A DNA stretch of 64,000 nucleotides from Oligoflexales bacterium (GTDB lineage Bacteria; Bdellovibrionota_B; Oligoflexia; Oligoflexales; RGVZ01), in NCBI GenBank assembly GCA_947445775.1, contig CANFEB010000004.1, positions 42,802 to 106,801 of the forward strand, given 5' to 3'. Both the position numbers and the translations under genes were made by a program. The notes under the pieces are model-generated. The model was not told the DNA's origin. It did no database searches and saw only the letters and a list, made by a program, of their open reading frames with translations. Position 1 is the first letter of the stretch. Each line of letters starts with the position of its first letter. Shown piece after piece: positions 25,781-34,549 of this stretch.

Positions 25781-27010
25781 ATGGAAATACCAATAAATTT
25801 AGCAATGGATTTTTTAGGCGCAAAAAAACTTTCCGACACCGACTTAACCGCAGCCTTGTATAAAGCTATCGCCTCGGAACGCAGCCAGATCGCCGCCTCG
25901 ATTGCCTGCCTCATTGAGATCACAGCCCGTGATCTGCATACGCGTCAGGGCGCGTCCTCGCTTTTTGTCTATTTGACGCGTGACCTGAAATTGTCGGAAT
26001 CGTCAGCCTCAAAACGCTGCGCCGCAGTCAGGGCGATCCGTCAGTTTCCAGAAATATTGGATCTCGTGCAATCGAGTCGGCTGCACCTGTCAAATATTTC
26101 CCTGATCTCGCGCCACCTAACCCGCGAAAATTCTGGGAGGCTGATCGCCTGGGCACAAAACGAAACACATCGTGGACTTGAAAAAAAGTTGGCTTTGGAA
26201 TTTCCGCTGCCAGCACGGCGCGACACCATAAGGCCGGTCGTTTATTTAGTTTCTGGCGCGAAAGCGCCAGAAACTATCCCGAGCGTAGCGAGGGATCTCG
26301 ATGCGCTACCCATAGCGTTGTTTGGCGGCGACCAGTCCGACATAGATTCGGATGGGCCAGATTTTGTTTTTGAGCGTGGGCCGTCGTCGGGATCTGGATC
26401 AGATCGTGAGTCTGCCGACGTCGGGGCAGCTTTGGGGATTCGCCTGCAGATCACGCTTAATCCCGACGCCGCAGCGGACTTTGAATACCTGATGGCGGCG
26501 ATGCCAGGAAAATCCGCGTCCGAAATTTTGTCCCTTGCCCTTTGCGAGCTGCGCAAGCGTCGCGCATTGGTGGCGGGTAAATCTCCATCAGCGCAGCCGT
26601 CTCCCTCTAGGCTGCCATCTAAGCTACCATCTAAGCTGCCATCTAAGCTTCCGCCAGCCAGCGGCCGTCCTCCGAAGATCGCCACCAGCAAAACACCTAG
26701 GCCGTCCCTTAGCAGCAAGTATATTCCCGCGACCCTGCGCCGGGACGTGGCCCAACGGGATGGCCACCGCTGCACCTATGTGGCCGCCGCTGATTCCGGC
26801 CCCGACGGCGCGAGGCGCTGCGAAGCCATTCACCAACTAGTTTCTGGCGCTTTCGCGCCAGAAACTATCCCGAGCGTAGCGAGGGATCTCGATGCGCTAC
26901 CCATAGCGTTGTTTTGTCGCGCGCACAATAATTTGGCGGCGAAAGATCTCATGGGAAAAGAATTTATCGAAGCGCACTTTCCGCGGAAAGTCGCGGCCCC
27001 GTCACCTTGA
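25781..27010 (+). CDS. HNH-family protein, HNH core replaced by a palindromic repeat
   Basis: 409 residues, ATG preceded by GAGGGGCAG. The N-terminal helical domain (LSDTDLTAALYKAIASERSQ ... DLHTRQGASSLFVYLTRDLK) is typical of the multicopy HNH family of Bdellovibrio-like bacteria. A second domain (GKSASEILSLALCELRKRR) and the HNH start (RRDVAQRDGHRCTYV, here with one Cys) follow. Copy 2 then reads HQLEFDHVTPRAFGG, whereas this copy reads HQLVSGAFAPETIPSVARDL, encoded by a palindromic repeat, and resumes at CRAHNNLAAKDLMGKEFIEA. The catalytic His is therefore lost though the frame is intact. A second copy of the repeat is inserted after PVVYL (26247), and a KLPS 12-bp array is present. Confidence 0.8.
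   Translation: MEIPINLAMDFLGAKKLSDTDLTAALYKAIASERSQIAASIACLIEITARDLHTRQGASSLFVYLTRDLKLSESSASKRCAAVRAIRQFPEILDLVQSSRLHLSNISLISRHLTRENSGRLIAWAQNETHRGLEKKLALEFPLPARRDTIRPVVYLVSGAKAPETIPSVARDLDALPIALFGGDQSDIDSDGPDFVFERGPSSGSGSDRESADVGAALGIRLQITLNPDAAADFEYLMAAMPGKSASEILSLALCELRKRRALVAGKSPSAQPSPSRLPSKLPSKLPSKLPPASGRPPKIATSKTPRPSLSSKYIPATLRRDVAQRDGHRCTYVAAADSGPDGARRCEAIHQLVSGAFAPETIPSVARDLDALPIALFCRAHNNLAAKDLMGKEFIEAHFPRKVAAPSP
26247..26323 (+). repeat. 77-bp palindromic repeat, copy A, in frame in the HNH gene
   Basis: Three hairpins in a row: AGTTTCTGGCGC-GAAA-GCGCCAGAAACT, then ATCCC ... GGGAT around GAGCGTAGCGA, then CGCTA-CCCA-TAGCG. Translated in the gene frame as VSGAKAPETIPSVARDLDAL. Compare copy B (26838) and truncated copy C (63881). 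Confidence 0.92.
26609..26650 (+). repeat. 12-bp tandem repeat encoding KLPS
   Basis: aagctgccatct-type units, about 3.5 copies, in the linker of HNH copy 1 (RLPSKLPSKLPSKLPP). Confidence 0.88.
26838..26914 (+). repeat. 77-bp palindromic repeat, copy B, replacing the HNH core
   Basis: Identical to copy A apart from the loop of the first hairpin, which is TTTC instead of GAAA (reverse complements of each other). It replaces 22 codons of the HNH core with 25 codons in the same frame, with junctions at CACCAACT and TTTTGTCG as judged against copy 2. Confidence 0.92.
26974..27000. repeat. Right inverted repeat of HNH cassette copy 1
   Basis: Perfect inverted copy of 25489-25515. Its palindromic core (26976-26991) encodes HFPRK near the C-terminus of the HNH protein. 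Confidence 0.9.
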
Positions 27011-27125
27011 TGCCGCAGGCGAGGGACCATTTCCTTCATAGCGAAGGATTCCGGCAAAATCATTGAGCCGTTGCAAATGACGATTTTAAGGAGTTCCGCT
27101 GAACCTACGCCAATGAAAACCTAAC

Positions 27126-27938
27126 TCAAGACTCAAACGACTCGGTTTTGAATTGATCGGGCACGACGCCTTTTGAGAGGGCGTGGGCACGGCCGAGGTC
27201 CATCATTTCTTGCGGGCCGCAGGACATGAAGGTGATGTTGCCATAGTCGCCGGAGGCGGCATCGGCAATGCTCTCGGCAATCATGTTTTCGTTGATGCGG
27301 CCGTAAAGGAAACCTTCCTTCTCGGCGTGTTCGCGAGACAGACTGACGATGACGCGGCAGCCCGGGATATTGCGCAGCGCGTTCAAGTCTTCCCAGCAAA
27401 TCAAGTCCTTGGTGGACCGGTAAGAGACAAGAAGGGTCATCTTGTCGGGCGAGCCCTTTTGACCGAGGCGCGACACATGATCGCGCATGATGCTGACAAA
27501 AGGCGTCACACCGCTGCCGGCGGCAATCATAAACAAGTGTTTTTTGTCGTTGGCCGGGTCGTAACAGAAGCGGCCGATGGGGCCGCGGGCACGCAGGATG
27601 GATCCAGTGCGGACGTTGTCGCAAAGCCAGTTGCTGATCAGGCCCTTTTCCACGCGTTTTACGGTGAAGGCCACCGTGTCGGGCTGGCAGGGCGAAGACG
27701 ACATGGTGTAACTGCGGACAATTGGTTTGTCGGCGACGTCGTCGAAACGGAACGTCAGGTATTGCCCGGCAATGTAATCAAACGCCCGGATGCCCTCTTC
27801 GGCATCGACCATCAAAAAAGTGTCGGTGTCGGGAGTCTCGTGGATGACGTGAGCCACGCGAAGGTTCATCCACCCGCGCTTGACGCGGCGATCGGGGGTC
27901 GGAGCAAAGATGTTTTCAGTCGTCGTCATAAGCATCAC
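27126..27938 (-). CDS. FNR-type flavin oxidoreductase (NAD(P)H reductase)
   Basis: 270 residues with the two domains of the ferredoxin-NADP reductase superfamily. The FAD-binding barrel has KPIVRSYTMSSSP (RxYSxxS-type) and GLISNWLCDNVRTGS. The NAD(P)-binding half has FMIAAGSGVTPFVSIMRDH and the end FMSCGPQEMMD. No [2Fe-2S] cysteine cluster is present at either end, so the electron partner must be another protein. It resembles the reductase half of hybrid-cluster or oxygenase systems. It lies 46 bp downstream of a nitronate monooxygenase-like flavoprotein gene in the same direction, and the two may form one operon. Physiological substrate unknown. Confidence 0.85.
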   Translation of the reverse strand: MMLMTTTENIFAPTPDRRVKRGWMNLRVAHVIHETPDTDTFLMVDAEEGIRAFDYIAGQYLTFRFDDVADKPIVRSYTMSSSPCQPDTVAFTVKRVEKGLISNWLCDNVRTGSILRARGPIGRFCYDPANDKKHLFMIAAGSGVTPFVSIMRDHVSRLGQKGSPDKMTLLVSYRSTKDLICWEDLNALRNIPGCRVIVSLSREHAEKEGFLYGRINENMIAESIADAASGDYGNITFMSCGPQEMMDLGRAHALSKGVVPDQFKTESFES

Positions 27939-27984
27939 AATTCCTGAACCGGAAGTTTAAGTCATAAGTTGCGGCAGTATCCGG

Positions 27985-28974
27985 TTAAAGCTTCGCCCGC
28001 AATTGAGCCACTGCTGCTGAATATTCTTTTTCAAGGCGGGCGACAAGCTCCGCACAACTGGGGATGTCGCGCACGGCCGAACAAATTTGCCCGATTTCAA
28101 GTTCGCCGTTGGCAAGGTCGCCGTCAAGCATGCCGGATTTGGCGCGGCCCTTACCCAAATGCGCCATGATTTCTTCGGCGGGGGCGCAGCGGGCCTCGAG
28201 GGCTTTGATCTCCTCGTAAAACTGGTTTTTAAGCAAACGCACGGGAACAATCTGCTTCATCATCAAAAACGTCGAGTCAGCCTTGGATTGGATCATGGCA
28301 TTTTTAAAATTGGCGTGGGCACTAGATTCCTGTGTCGCAGCAAAGCGCGTCCCGATCTGGACGCCGGCGGCCCCGAGGGCCATGGCAGCGGCGATGGCCC
28401 GGCCATCGGCAATGCCCCCGGCGGCGATGACCGGGATTTTGACGGCATCGACCACCTGGGGAATCAAAACCAAGGTCGTGATCTCGTCACGGCCGTTGTG
28501 ACCGCCGGCTTCGAACCCCTCGGCCACCAGGGCGTCGCAGCCGGCGTCTTCGCACTTTTTGGCCAAATCAGGCGACGACGTGACGTGGACCACCGTGCAG
28601 CCGTGGCCTTTCAAAAAGCCCGTCAGCTTTTTGGGGCTGCCGGCCGACGTAAAAAAAATACGCACGCCAAAATCCAAGGCGATTTTGACCTGTTCGTCGA
28701 TTCCTGAATAAAGCAGCGGCAAGTTGATTCCAAAGGGCATTGGGGCCCCAGATGGTGTCGAGGTCAAGGCCCTGGCCTTTTCCAAGTGATGCTTCAACAG
28801 GTCGGGTTTCATCGACCCACCGCCCACCAGCCCAAGGACACCAGCATTGCTGGCGGCAGCGGCGAGTTTTCCACCGGACACCCAGACCATGCCGGCTTGG
28901 ACTATGGGCAGACGCGTGCCAAGAAGTTTGGTGAGGGCATTGGGGGACGAAGCAGCGGCTGGGACTGAAGTCAT
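27985..28974 (-). CDS. Nitronate monooxygenase / FabK-like FMN TIM-barrel protein
   Basis: ATG 28974 (MTSVPAAASS) has GAGGG 9 nt upstream and is preferred over 29013. The protein shows the 2-nitropropane dioxygenase/FabK fold: LGTRLPIVQAGMVWVSGGKL at the start, FGINLPLL, the phosphate-binding ALVAEGFEAGGHNG, and VIAAGGIADGRAIAAAMALGAAGVQIGTRF. The catalytic His of nitronate monooxygenases is plausible in GGHNG. FabK (enoyl-ACP reductase) belongs to the same family and cannot be excluded. Beside an FNR-type reductase gene. Confidence 0.86.
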   Translation of the reverse strand: MTSVPAAASSPNALTKLLGTRLPIVQAGMVWVSGGKLAAAASNAGVLGLVGGGSMKPDLLKHHLEKARALTSTPSGAPMPFGINLPLLYSGIDEQVKIALDFGVRIFFTSAGSPKKLTGFLKGHGCTVVHVTSSPDLAKKCEDAGCDALVAEGFEAGGHNGRDEITTLVLIPQVVDAVKIPVIAAGGIADGRAIAAAMALGAAGVQIGTRFAATQESSAHANFKNAMIQSKADSTFLMMKQIVPVRLLKNQFYEEIKALEARCAPAEEIMAHLGKGRAKSGMLDGDLANGELEIGQICSAVRDIPSCAELVARLEKEYSAAVAQLRAKL

Positions 28975-29055
28975 CGGCGAAAGCCCTCGCATTAGAAACC
29001 CTAAAAATAGCACAAATATGCCCTAGGCATAAAATAGTCGCCGACCGAGGCCCTA

Positions 29056-29064
29056 TGCGATAAT
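29056..29064 (+). promoter_or_regulatory. Possible extended -10 (TGCGATAAT)
   Basis: TG-C-GATAAT, about 55 nt before the GTG of the methyltransferase gene, in a 144-bp divergent spacer. No clear -35 is present. On the other strand TGCTATTTT (29004-29012) could serve the flavoprotein genes. Confidence 0.3.
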
Positions 29065-29118
29065 AGACAGGCCTCTTGCTTGAACCAATAAAAGCACCAA
29101 AAAAAAAGACCCGACAAC

Positions 29119-30071
29119 GTGGACAAGAAAACACCCTCCAAATCTGAAAATGGCTACCAATTGCTGGATTCCGGCAATTTCATGAAGCTGGAGCAAGTCG
29201 GCCCATGGCGCATTGCACGACCAGCGGCCCAGGCTGTTTGGCGACCAAGGCTTTCCGAAAACGAATGGAAACTGGTCGATGCCAGCTTTGAACGCTTCAA
29301 GGGCGGCGACGGCAAATGGACCGTCCACAACCGGAAATTGCCTGTACACTGGCCCCTGCCCTGCGGACCCGTGACCTTGAATGTCAAGCTGACTGATTTT
29401 GGGCACCTCGGCATCTTCGCCGAACAAGACCGCAATTGGCCGCGTTTGCTGGAGTTGGTGGAATCCGGGCAAAGTCGCGTCACGGCAAGCGGCGTCTCCG
29501 CCACGGCCAGCGCCTTTCAGGTCCTGAACCTGTTTGCCTATACGGGCGGCTCAAGTTTGGCCTGCGCCCGCGGCGGGGCTCATGTCGTTCATGTTGATTC
29601 CTCGAAAACCAGCGTGGCCTGGGCACGGGAAAACGCGGAAATTTCCCAATTGGCCGCTAAACCCATTCGTTGGATTGTGGAAGACGTCCGCAAATTTGTG
29701 CAGCGCGAAGTCCGGCGCGGATCAAAATACCATGGCATCATCCTAGACCCACCTACCTATGGTCGCGGCGGCAACGCCGAGATCTGGCAGATTGAAGATC
29801 ACCTGCCTCCGCTTTTGGACGACCTGGAAAAAATCCTGGCCGATGATTTTTCATTTGTGATGCTCTGCGCCCATTCGAATGGCTACACCCCGCTGGCCCT
29901 TAAAAACCTGGTCCATGACATGCTCCGCCCCAGGGCCAAACTGAAGTGCGATTATTTCGCCGAAGAAATGCTGGTTGAGGAAATGATGATTCTTGAAAAG
30001 GGCGATGGGACCGCCCCCGGCAACCGCCCCGGCGACAGCGCAAACCAACGCCTTCTTCCCAGTGGTGCCAT

Positions 30072-30093
<22 letters not shown>
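29119..30093 (+). CDS. Class I SAM-dependent RNA methyltransferase (RlmI/RlmK-like)
   Basis: 324 residues from a GTG start. The SAM-binding motif I is VLNLFAYTGGSSLACARGGA, with HVDSSKTSVAWARENA as the acidic loop. The catalytic-type motif IILDPPTYGRGG follows, as in RlmI/RlmKL-type 23S rRNA methyltransferases. No PUA or THUMP domain is visible, so this is a short form. The end of the gene overlaps the start of the SpoU gene by 22 bp, suggesting a two-gene RNA-modification unit. The target nucleotide is unknown. Confidence 0.85.
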
Positions 30094-31289
<1,196 letters not shown>

Positions 31290-31315
<26 letters not shown>

Positions 31316-31670
31316 TGGCGCCCCCTTTGGTTAATTCATGGGATTTGGAAGTGACCAGATGAAACTGCTTTAGTCCAAGCAAGTGCCACCGGATCCCTGC
31401 AATGCCGCCCAACATCAGACAAAAACAAAATGAATTAATTTGCCCCCCCGGCGCCAACCAGATTTTTGGCCAGGCAATCACTGCAAAAACGCCGATCATC
31501 ACGATGACCAGGGCATAATTCAAACCGCCGTAGGAATCCGTACAATCGGCCCCCTTGACAGGCATTCCCAGCACGATCAAGACCGTGCAAAGACCAAACC
31601 CCATCGTGAGAAGGTCGATCAGCTCGAAGGCAATCAAAAAATCCAATGCCGATTGAAAAACTCCAGGCAC
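31290..31670 (-). CDS. Small membrane protein, three TM helices
   Basis: 126 residues from GTG with GGAGG 6 nt upstream. Helices are visible at LIDLLTMGFGLCTVLIVLGM, YALVIVMIGVFAVIAWPKIW and FCFCLMLGGIAGIRWHLLGL. The tail is Ser/Gly/Lys-rich. No catalytic or transport motif seen. Coupled by overlap to the following two-helix protein. Divergent from the DUF1573 gene. Confidence 0.6.
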
Positions 31671-31856
31671 TCGATACCTCCAACGCCTCTGTTAACAATC
31701 CATTCGGCAGAATCGTGGCGGTCCTGAAGCAGGCAAAAATTGCCGACATATCAGCAAGTTCGACCCAATGGCCGAGATTCCCCTTCCGACCACGCCGCCG
31801 GTCGGTATAAGATGTTAGAATTCTTGGCAATTCGAAACGCACCTTCGAGGAAAACC

Positions 31857-33011
31857 ATGCGCAACAAAGTCGTCTTAGTCGTCACTTTGGGAATTGGCTT
31901 TTCAGCCTTTTTGGCCGTTCCTGCCTTTTCAGCCGTACCAGCCACGGGATCAGACGAGGATTCTTCCGAGGACTCCCAAACTGATTCCTCAACCGACTCC
32001 ATGACCGGCACACCGCCCGAGGCCAACCCCGAAGCCGAAACAAACTCGATGCTGCGGGCTGCGCGCCAGGTCCACCTGGGTCAAATCCGCTTTGACGAAA
32101 ACGCATTCGACTTTGGGCGCGTCAAACGCGGCGAAAAACTGAACCACCGCTTTACCTTTAAAAACGTCGGCAAGGGCCCACTTAAAGTCTATGGCGTCCA
32201 CGCTGCATGTGGTTGCACCGCAGCCGAAGTCGCCACCGACAAGGAATACCCGCCACAGGAAGTCGGTGCCATCGACGTCACCTTTGATACGACCGACTTC
32301 AATGGCAGCATCGTGAAAACCGTCACCGTGATGACCAATGAGCGCCACGTGCCGGACCGCACCCTGTCCATCAAGGCAACCGTCGTCAGTGAATTTGAAA
32401 TTAACCCGCCCCTGGCCGACTTTGGCGAAGTTTTGTCCCAGACAGGCGGCACGCAACAGATATTCATCAAGCCACAACCGGGCCAAAAATTTTCCATCGA
32501 AAAAATCCGCTTCAACGCGGAGTCTCTCGCGGTTTCTTCCCTTACCAAGGATGGTGGTTATTTACTGAGCGTGGAACTCAAGAAAAACATTTCACCAGGG
32601 TTCCTCAAAGAAACGATCTACATTAAGAATGATTCAAAATCGTTGCCGGAACTGCGAATTCCAGTCCGGGCCACCGTGCGCGGCAACATTGAAATCGAAC
32701 CCCGCTATTTGGAATTTGGCGCAATTTCCCCGACCGCCAAAAGCAGCCGTTCGGTTACCGTGACCGGGATGCAAGATTTTGAAATCAAAAACATCCGGAT
32801 GGACCTGAACTTGAATGGCACGAGGGTGAAAGACACTTCGTCACTGCTCAAAATGAATCCAGTGAGCACTGATAAGCTAAAAAAGTTGATCGCCATTGAC
32901 CTGATGAACAAAACGGAAAAGGCCGGCAGCGTGCATGGCAAGCTCTTCATTGAGACCACGGATCCCCAACAAAAAGAGATCGCCGTCGACTTCTACGCGT
33001 TTTTCAGGTGA
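31857..33011 (+). CDS. Exported DUF1573-domain protein
   Basis: The true start is ATG 31857 (GAGG 6 nt upstream); the tracked N-terminal 39 residues are spurious. Signal peptide (VVLVVTLGIGFSAFLAVPAF), then an acidic Ser/Asp/Glu-rich spacer (DEDSSEDSQTDSSTDS). The DUF1573 immunoglobulin-like domain follows: ENAFDFGRVKRGEKLNHRFT, then FKNVGKGPLKV, HAACGCTAAEV with its CGC pair, and VTFDTTDFNG. Further beta domains complete the protein. DUF1573 proteins are exported and structural; a role in the envelope is likely but unproven. The stop overlaps a small ORF by 4 bp. Confidence 0.82.
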   Translation: MRNKVVLVVTLGIGFSAFLAVPAFSAVPATGSDEDSSEDSQTDSSTDSMTGTPPEANPEAETNSMLRAARQVHLGQIRFDENAFDFGRVKRGEKLNHRFTFKNVGKGPLKVYGVHAACGCTAAEVATDKEYPPQEVGAIDVTFDTTDFNGSIVKTVTVMTNERHVPDRTLSIKATVVSEFEINPPLADFGEVLSQTGGTQQIFIKPQPGQKFSIEKIRFNAESLAVSSLTKDGGYLLSVELKKNISPGFLKETIYIKNDSKSLPELRIPVRATVRGNIEIEPRYLEFGAISPTAKSSRSVTVTGMQDFEIKNIRMDLNLNGTRVKDTSSLLKMNPVSTDKLKKLIAIDLMNKTEKAGSVHGKLFIETTDPQQKEIAVDFYAFFR

Positions 33012-33202
33012 ATGCCATGAATCAAAAATTAATGCTGGCTATGTATGTCGTCGAAGGATTGCTTTTCATCGTTGGGTCAGTGATGTTTTGGATCACTGAC
33101 TCAACACCTGCATTGGCGCTCAGCGCCTCAGTGGATCACACCCTCAAGGGCAGTCTTGTTGCCCCCGGTGATCCTGATGGCGAGACACTCGCCAACCAAT
33201 GA
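33008..33202 (+). CDS. Possible small single-TM protein, antisense to the miaB 3' end
   Basis: 64 codons from a GTG in a 4-bp overlap with the DUF1573 gene; ATG 33017 is another start. One membrane helix (MLAMYVVEGLLFIVGSVMFWI) is followed by a short polar tail. The last ~75 bp lie opposite the end of miaB, where miaB is clearly coding, so the tail may be fortuitous. The hydrophobic helix plus coupling favour a real short gene, with limited confidence. Confidence 0.4.
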   Translation: MNAMNQKLMLAMYVVEGLLFIVGSVMFWITDSTPALALSASVDHTLKGSLVAPGDPDGETLANQ

Positions 33203-34549
33203 CTTGCCAAATGACTTGCCAAATGATTGACCTTCTGATGTCTCTGGCTTGACTCTGACCGGCCGGTAGTGCTCCGTGCGGCCGTAGAACACGCCCGGAG
33301 ATTTCTTGCTCTCGTAGAGAAATAAAACTTCGCGCATCTGACCGATTTCCGCCGCCACCTGCCGTTTAATGATGCCATCTTGCAGGGCATTGAGCCGCGC
33401 CAGGCGTTCTTCCATGACAGCCTCTGGAATCTGCCCCGGCATGCGGGCTGCTGCCGTGCCTTTGCGCGAAGAATATTTGAAGGCATAAATGAAGCTGTAC
33501 TGAACTTCCTCAACCAACTTCAAGGTGTCTTCAAACTCTTCGTTGGTCTCGCCGGGAAAGCCGACAATCAAATCGGTTGAAATCGCAATATCTGAAACGG
33601 CCTCACGCAACCACCGGATGCGCTCGCGGTATTCTGCCACCGTCACCTTGCGGCGCATCACTTCCAGAACGCGATCACTGCCGCTTTGAACGGGAAGGTG
33701 CATGTACTTGCCCATACGCGGATCATCGGCAAACAACTGGGCCAATGGCACCGTAAAATCGTGGGGATTGCTCGTGGTGAAGCGCAAGCGTTGCAAGCCG
33801 GGCAAATTTGCCACTTGCCGCAACAACTCCACAAACGGGCCGGCGTCGGTCGCCGTAAGACTGCCTCCCGCAACCAGATCAAGGCCATAAGAATTAACAT
33901 TTTGTCCGAGCAACATAATTTCTTTAGAGCCGCTGGCGATCAACAGGCGGCACTCCGCCAGAATCTCCTCCGCCCGGCGCGAAACTTCCCGCCCACGGGT
34001 AAAGGGAACAATGCAAAAGGTGCAGAAGTTGTCGCACCCTTGGATGATGTTGACGAAACGTGTGACTTCATTTTTGCCGGTCAACGTCGGCGGAGCCACC
34101 TGTGGGCTGCTATGAACGTCGGCATTGTCATCATGATCATGATGCTGGCGGGCCTTTTCTGCGCCCGGCTTATTAAATCCAATGGATATCGCTGGACCGG
34201 ATTCTTGTTTCAGCAGCGCCGGAAGGTCAGTAATTTTTCCCGGCCCAACAATGACGTCAATCTGGGGGGCCGCCTTAAAAAGCTTGGCGCCTTCGGCTTG
34301 GGCCACACATCCAGCCACGACAATTTGCACGCCGGGCCGCTGTTCTTTTAATTCACGCAAAACCCCCAGCCGGCTGAGGACCTTGTGCTTGGCCTTTTCC
34401 CGGATGTGGCAGGTATTTAACAAAAACAAGTCTGCTTCTGTTTCATTTTCCGTCAAAACATAGTCCATACCATGCAGCATGCTCAGCATTTGTTCGCTGT
34501 CCGCCACATTCATCTGGCATCCCCAGGTCTCGACGTGAACCTTTTTCAT
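33128..34549 (-). CDS. miaB: tRNA-2-methylthio-N6-dimethylallyladenosine synthase
   Basis: 473 residues. The N-terminal MTTase domain has VETWGCQMN, LNTCHIREKA and VAGCVAQAEG (cysteines of the auxiliary [4Fe-4S] cluster). The radical SAM motif is GCDNFCTFCIVPFTRGRE, with HLPVQSGSDRVLEVMRRK beyond, and a C-terminal TRAM domain. It adds a methylthio group to i6A37 of tRNAs reading UNN codons. Two oddities: a His/Asp-rich insertion (QHHDHDDNADVHS) just before the radical SAM domain, and a 12-bp repeat encoding GKSF units in the TRAM region. The start overlaps the ffh stop by 4 bp. Confidence 0.95.
   Translation of the reverse strand: MKKVHVETWGCQMNVADSEQMLSMLHGMDYVLTENETEADLFLLNTCHIREKAKHKVLSRLGVLRELKEQRPGVQIVVAGCVAQAEGAKLFKAAPQIDVIVGPGKITDLPALLKQESGPAISIGFNKPGAEKARQHHDHDDNADVHSSPQVAPPTLTGKNEVTRFVNIIQGCDNFCTFCIVPFTRGREVSRRAEEILAECRLLIASGSKEIMLLGQNVNSYGLDLVAGGSLTATDAGPFVELLRQVANLPGLQRLRFTTSNPHDFTVPLAQLFADDPRMGKYMHLPVQSGSDRVLEVMRRKVTVAEYRERIRWLREAVSDIAISTDLIVGFPGETNEEFEDTLKLVEEVQYSFIYAFKYSSRKGTAAARMPGQIPEAVMEERLARLNALQDGIIKRQVAAEIGQMREVLFLYESKKSPGVFYGRTEHYRPVRVKPETSEGQSFGKSFGKSLVGECLAIRITGGNKTALEGVIH
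33198..33232 (+). repeat. 12-bp tandem repeat in the miaB 3' region
   Basis: aatgacttgcca twice plus a partial, encoding GKSFGKSFGKSL in the TRAM domain of MiaB. Confidence 0.88.

Larger units (their letters stand above)
25489..27000 (+). mobile_element. HNH cassette copy 1, bounded by 27-bp inverted repeats
   Basis: The first and last 27 bp are perfect inverted repeats of each other, each containing the 16-bp palindrome ACTTTCCGCGGAAAGT. Inside are a ~280-bp conserved leader and one HNH-family ORF whose last codons (HFPRKV) lie in the right palindrome. A second cassette with the same parts is at 61148-62525. If the two outer flanks are joined across one palindrome they give a single 34-bp perfect palindrome, as expected for insertion into a REP-like site with duplication of the 16-bp centre. 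No transposase is present. Mobility is inferred from the two-copy comparison. Confidence 0.65.

Noticed and set aside
25781-27010. IscB-like RNA-guided nuclease
   Set aside because: There is a conserved leader and an HNH part, but no RuvC motifs, bridge helix or PLMP-type domain; the N-terminus is that of ordinary bacterial HNH proteins.
27183-27947. 254-aa plus-strand ORF over the FNR-type reductase
   Set aside because: Shadow; the reductase frame has complete FAD and NAD(P) motifs.
33686-34351. 221-aa plus-strand ORF over miaB
   Set aside because: Antisense to the radical SAM domain; no independent evidence.
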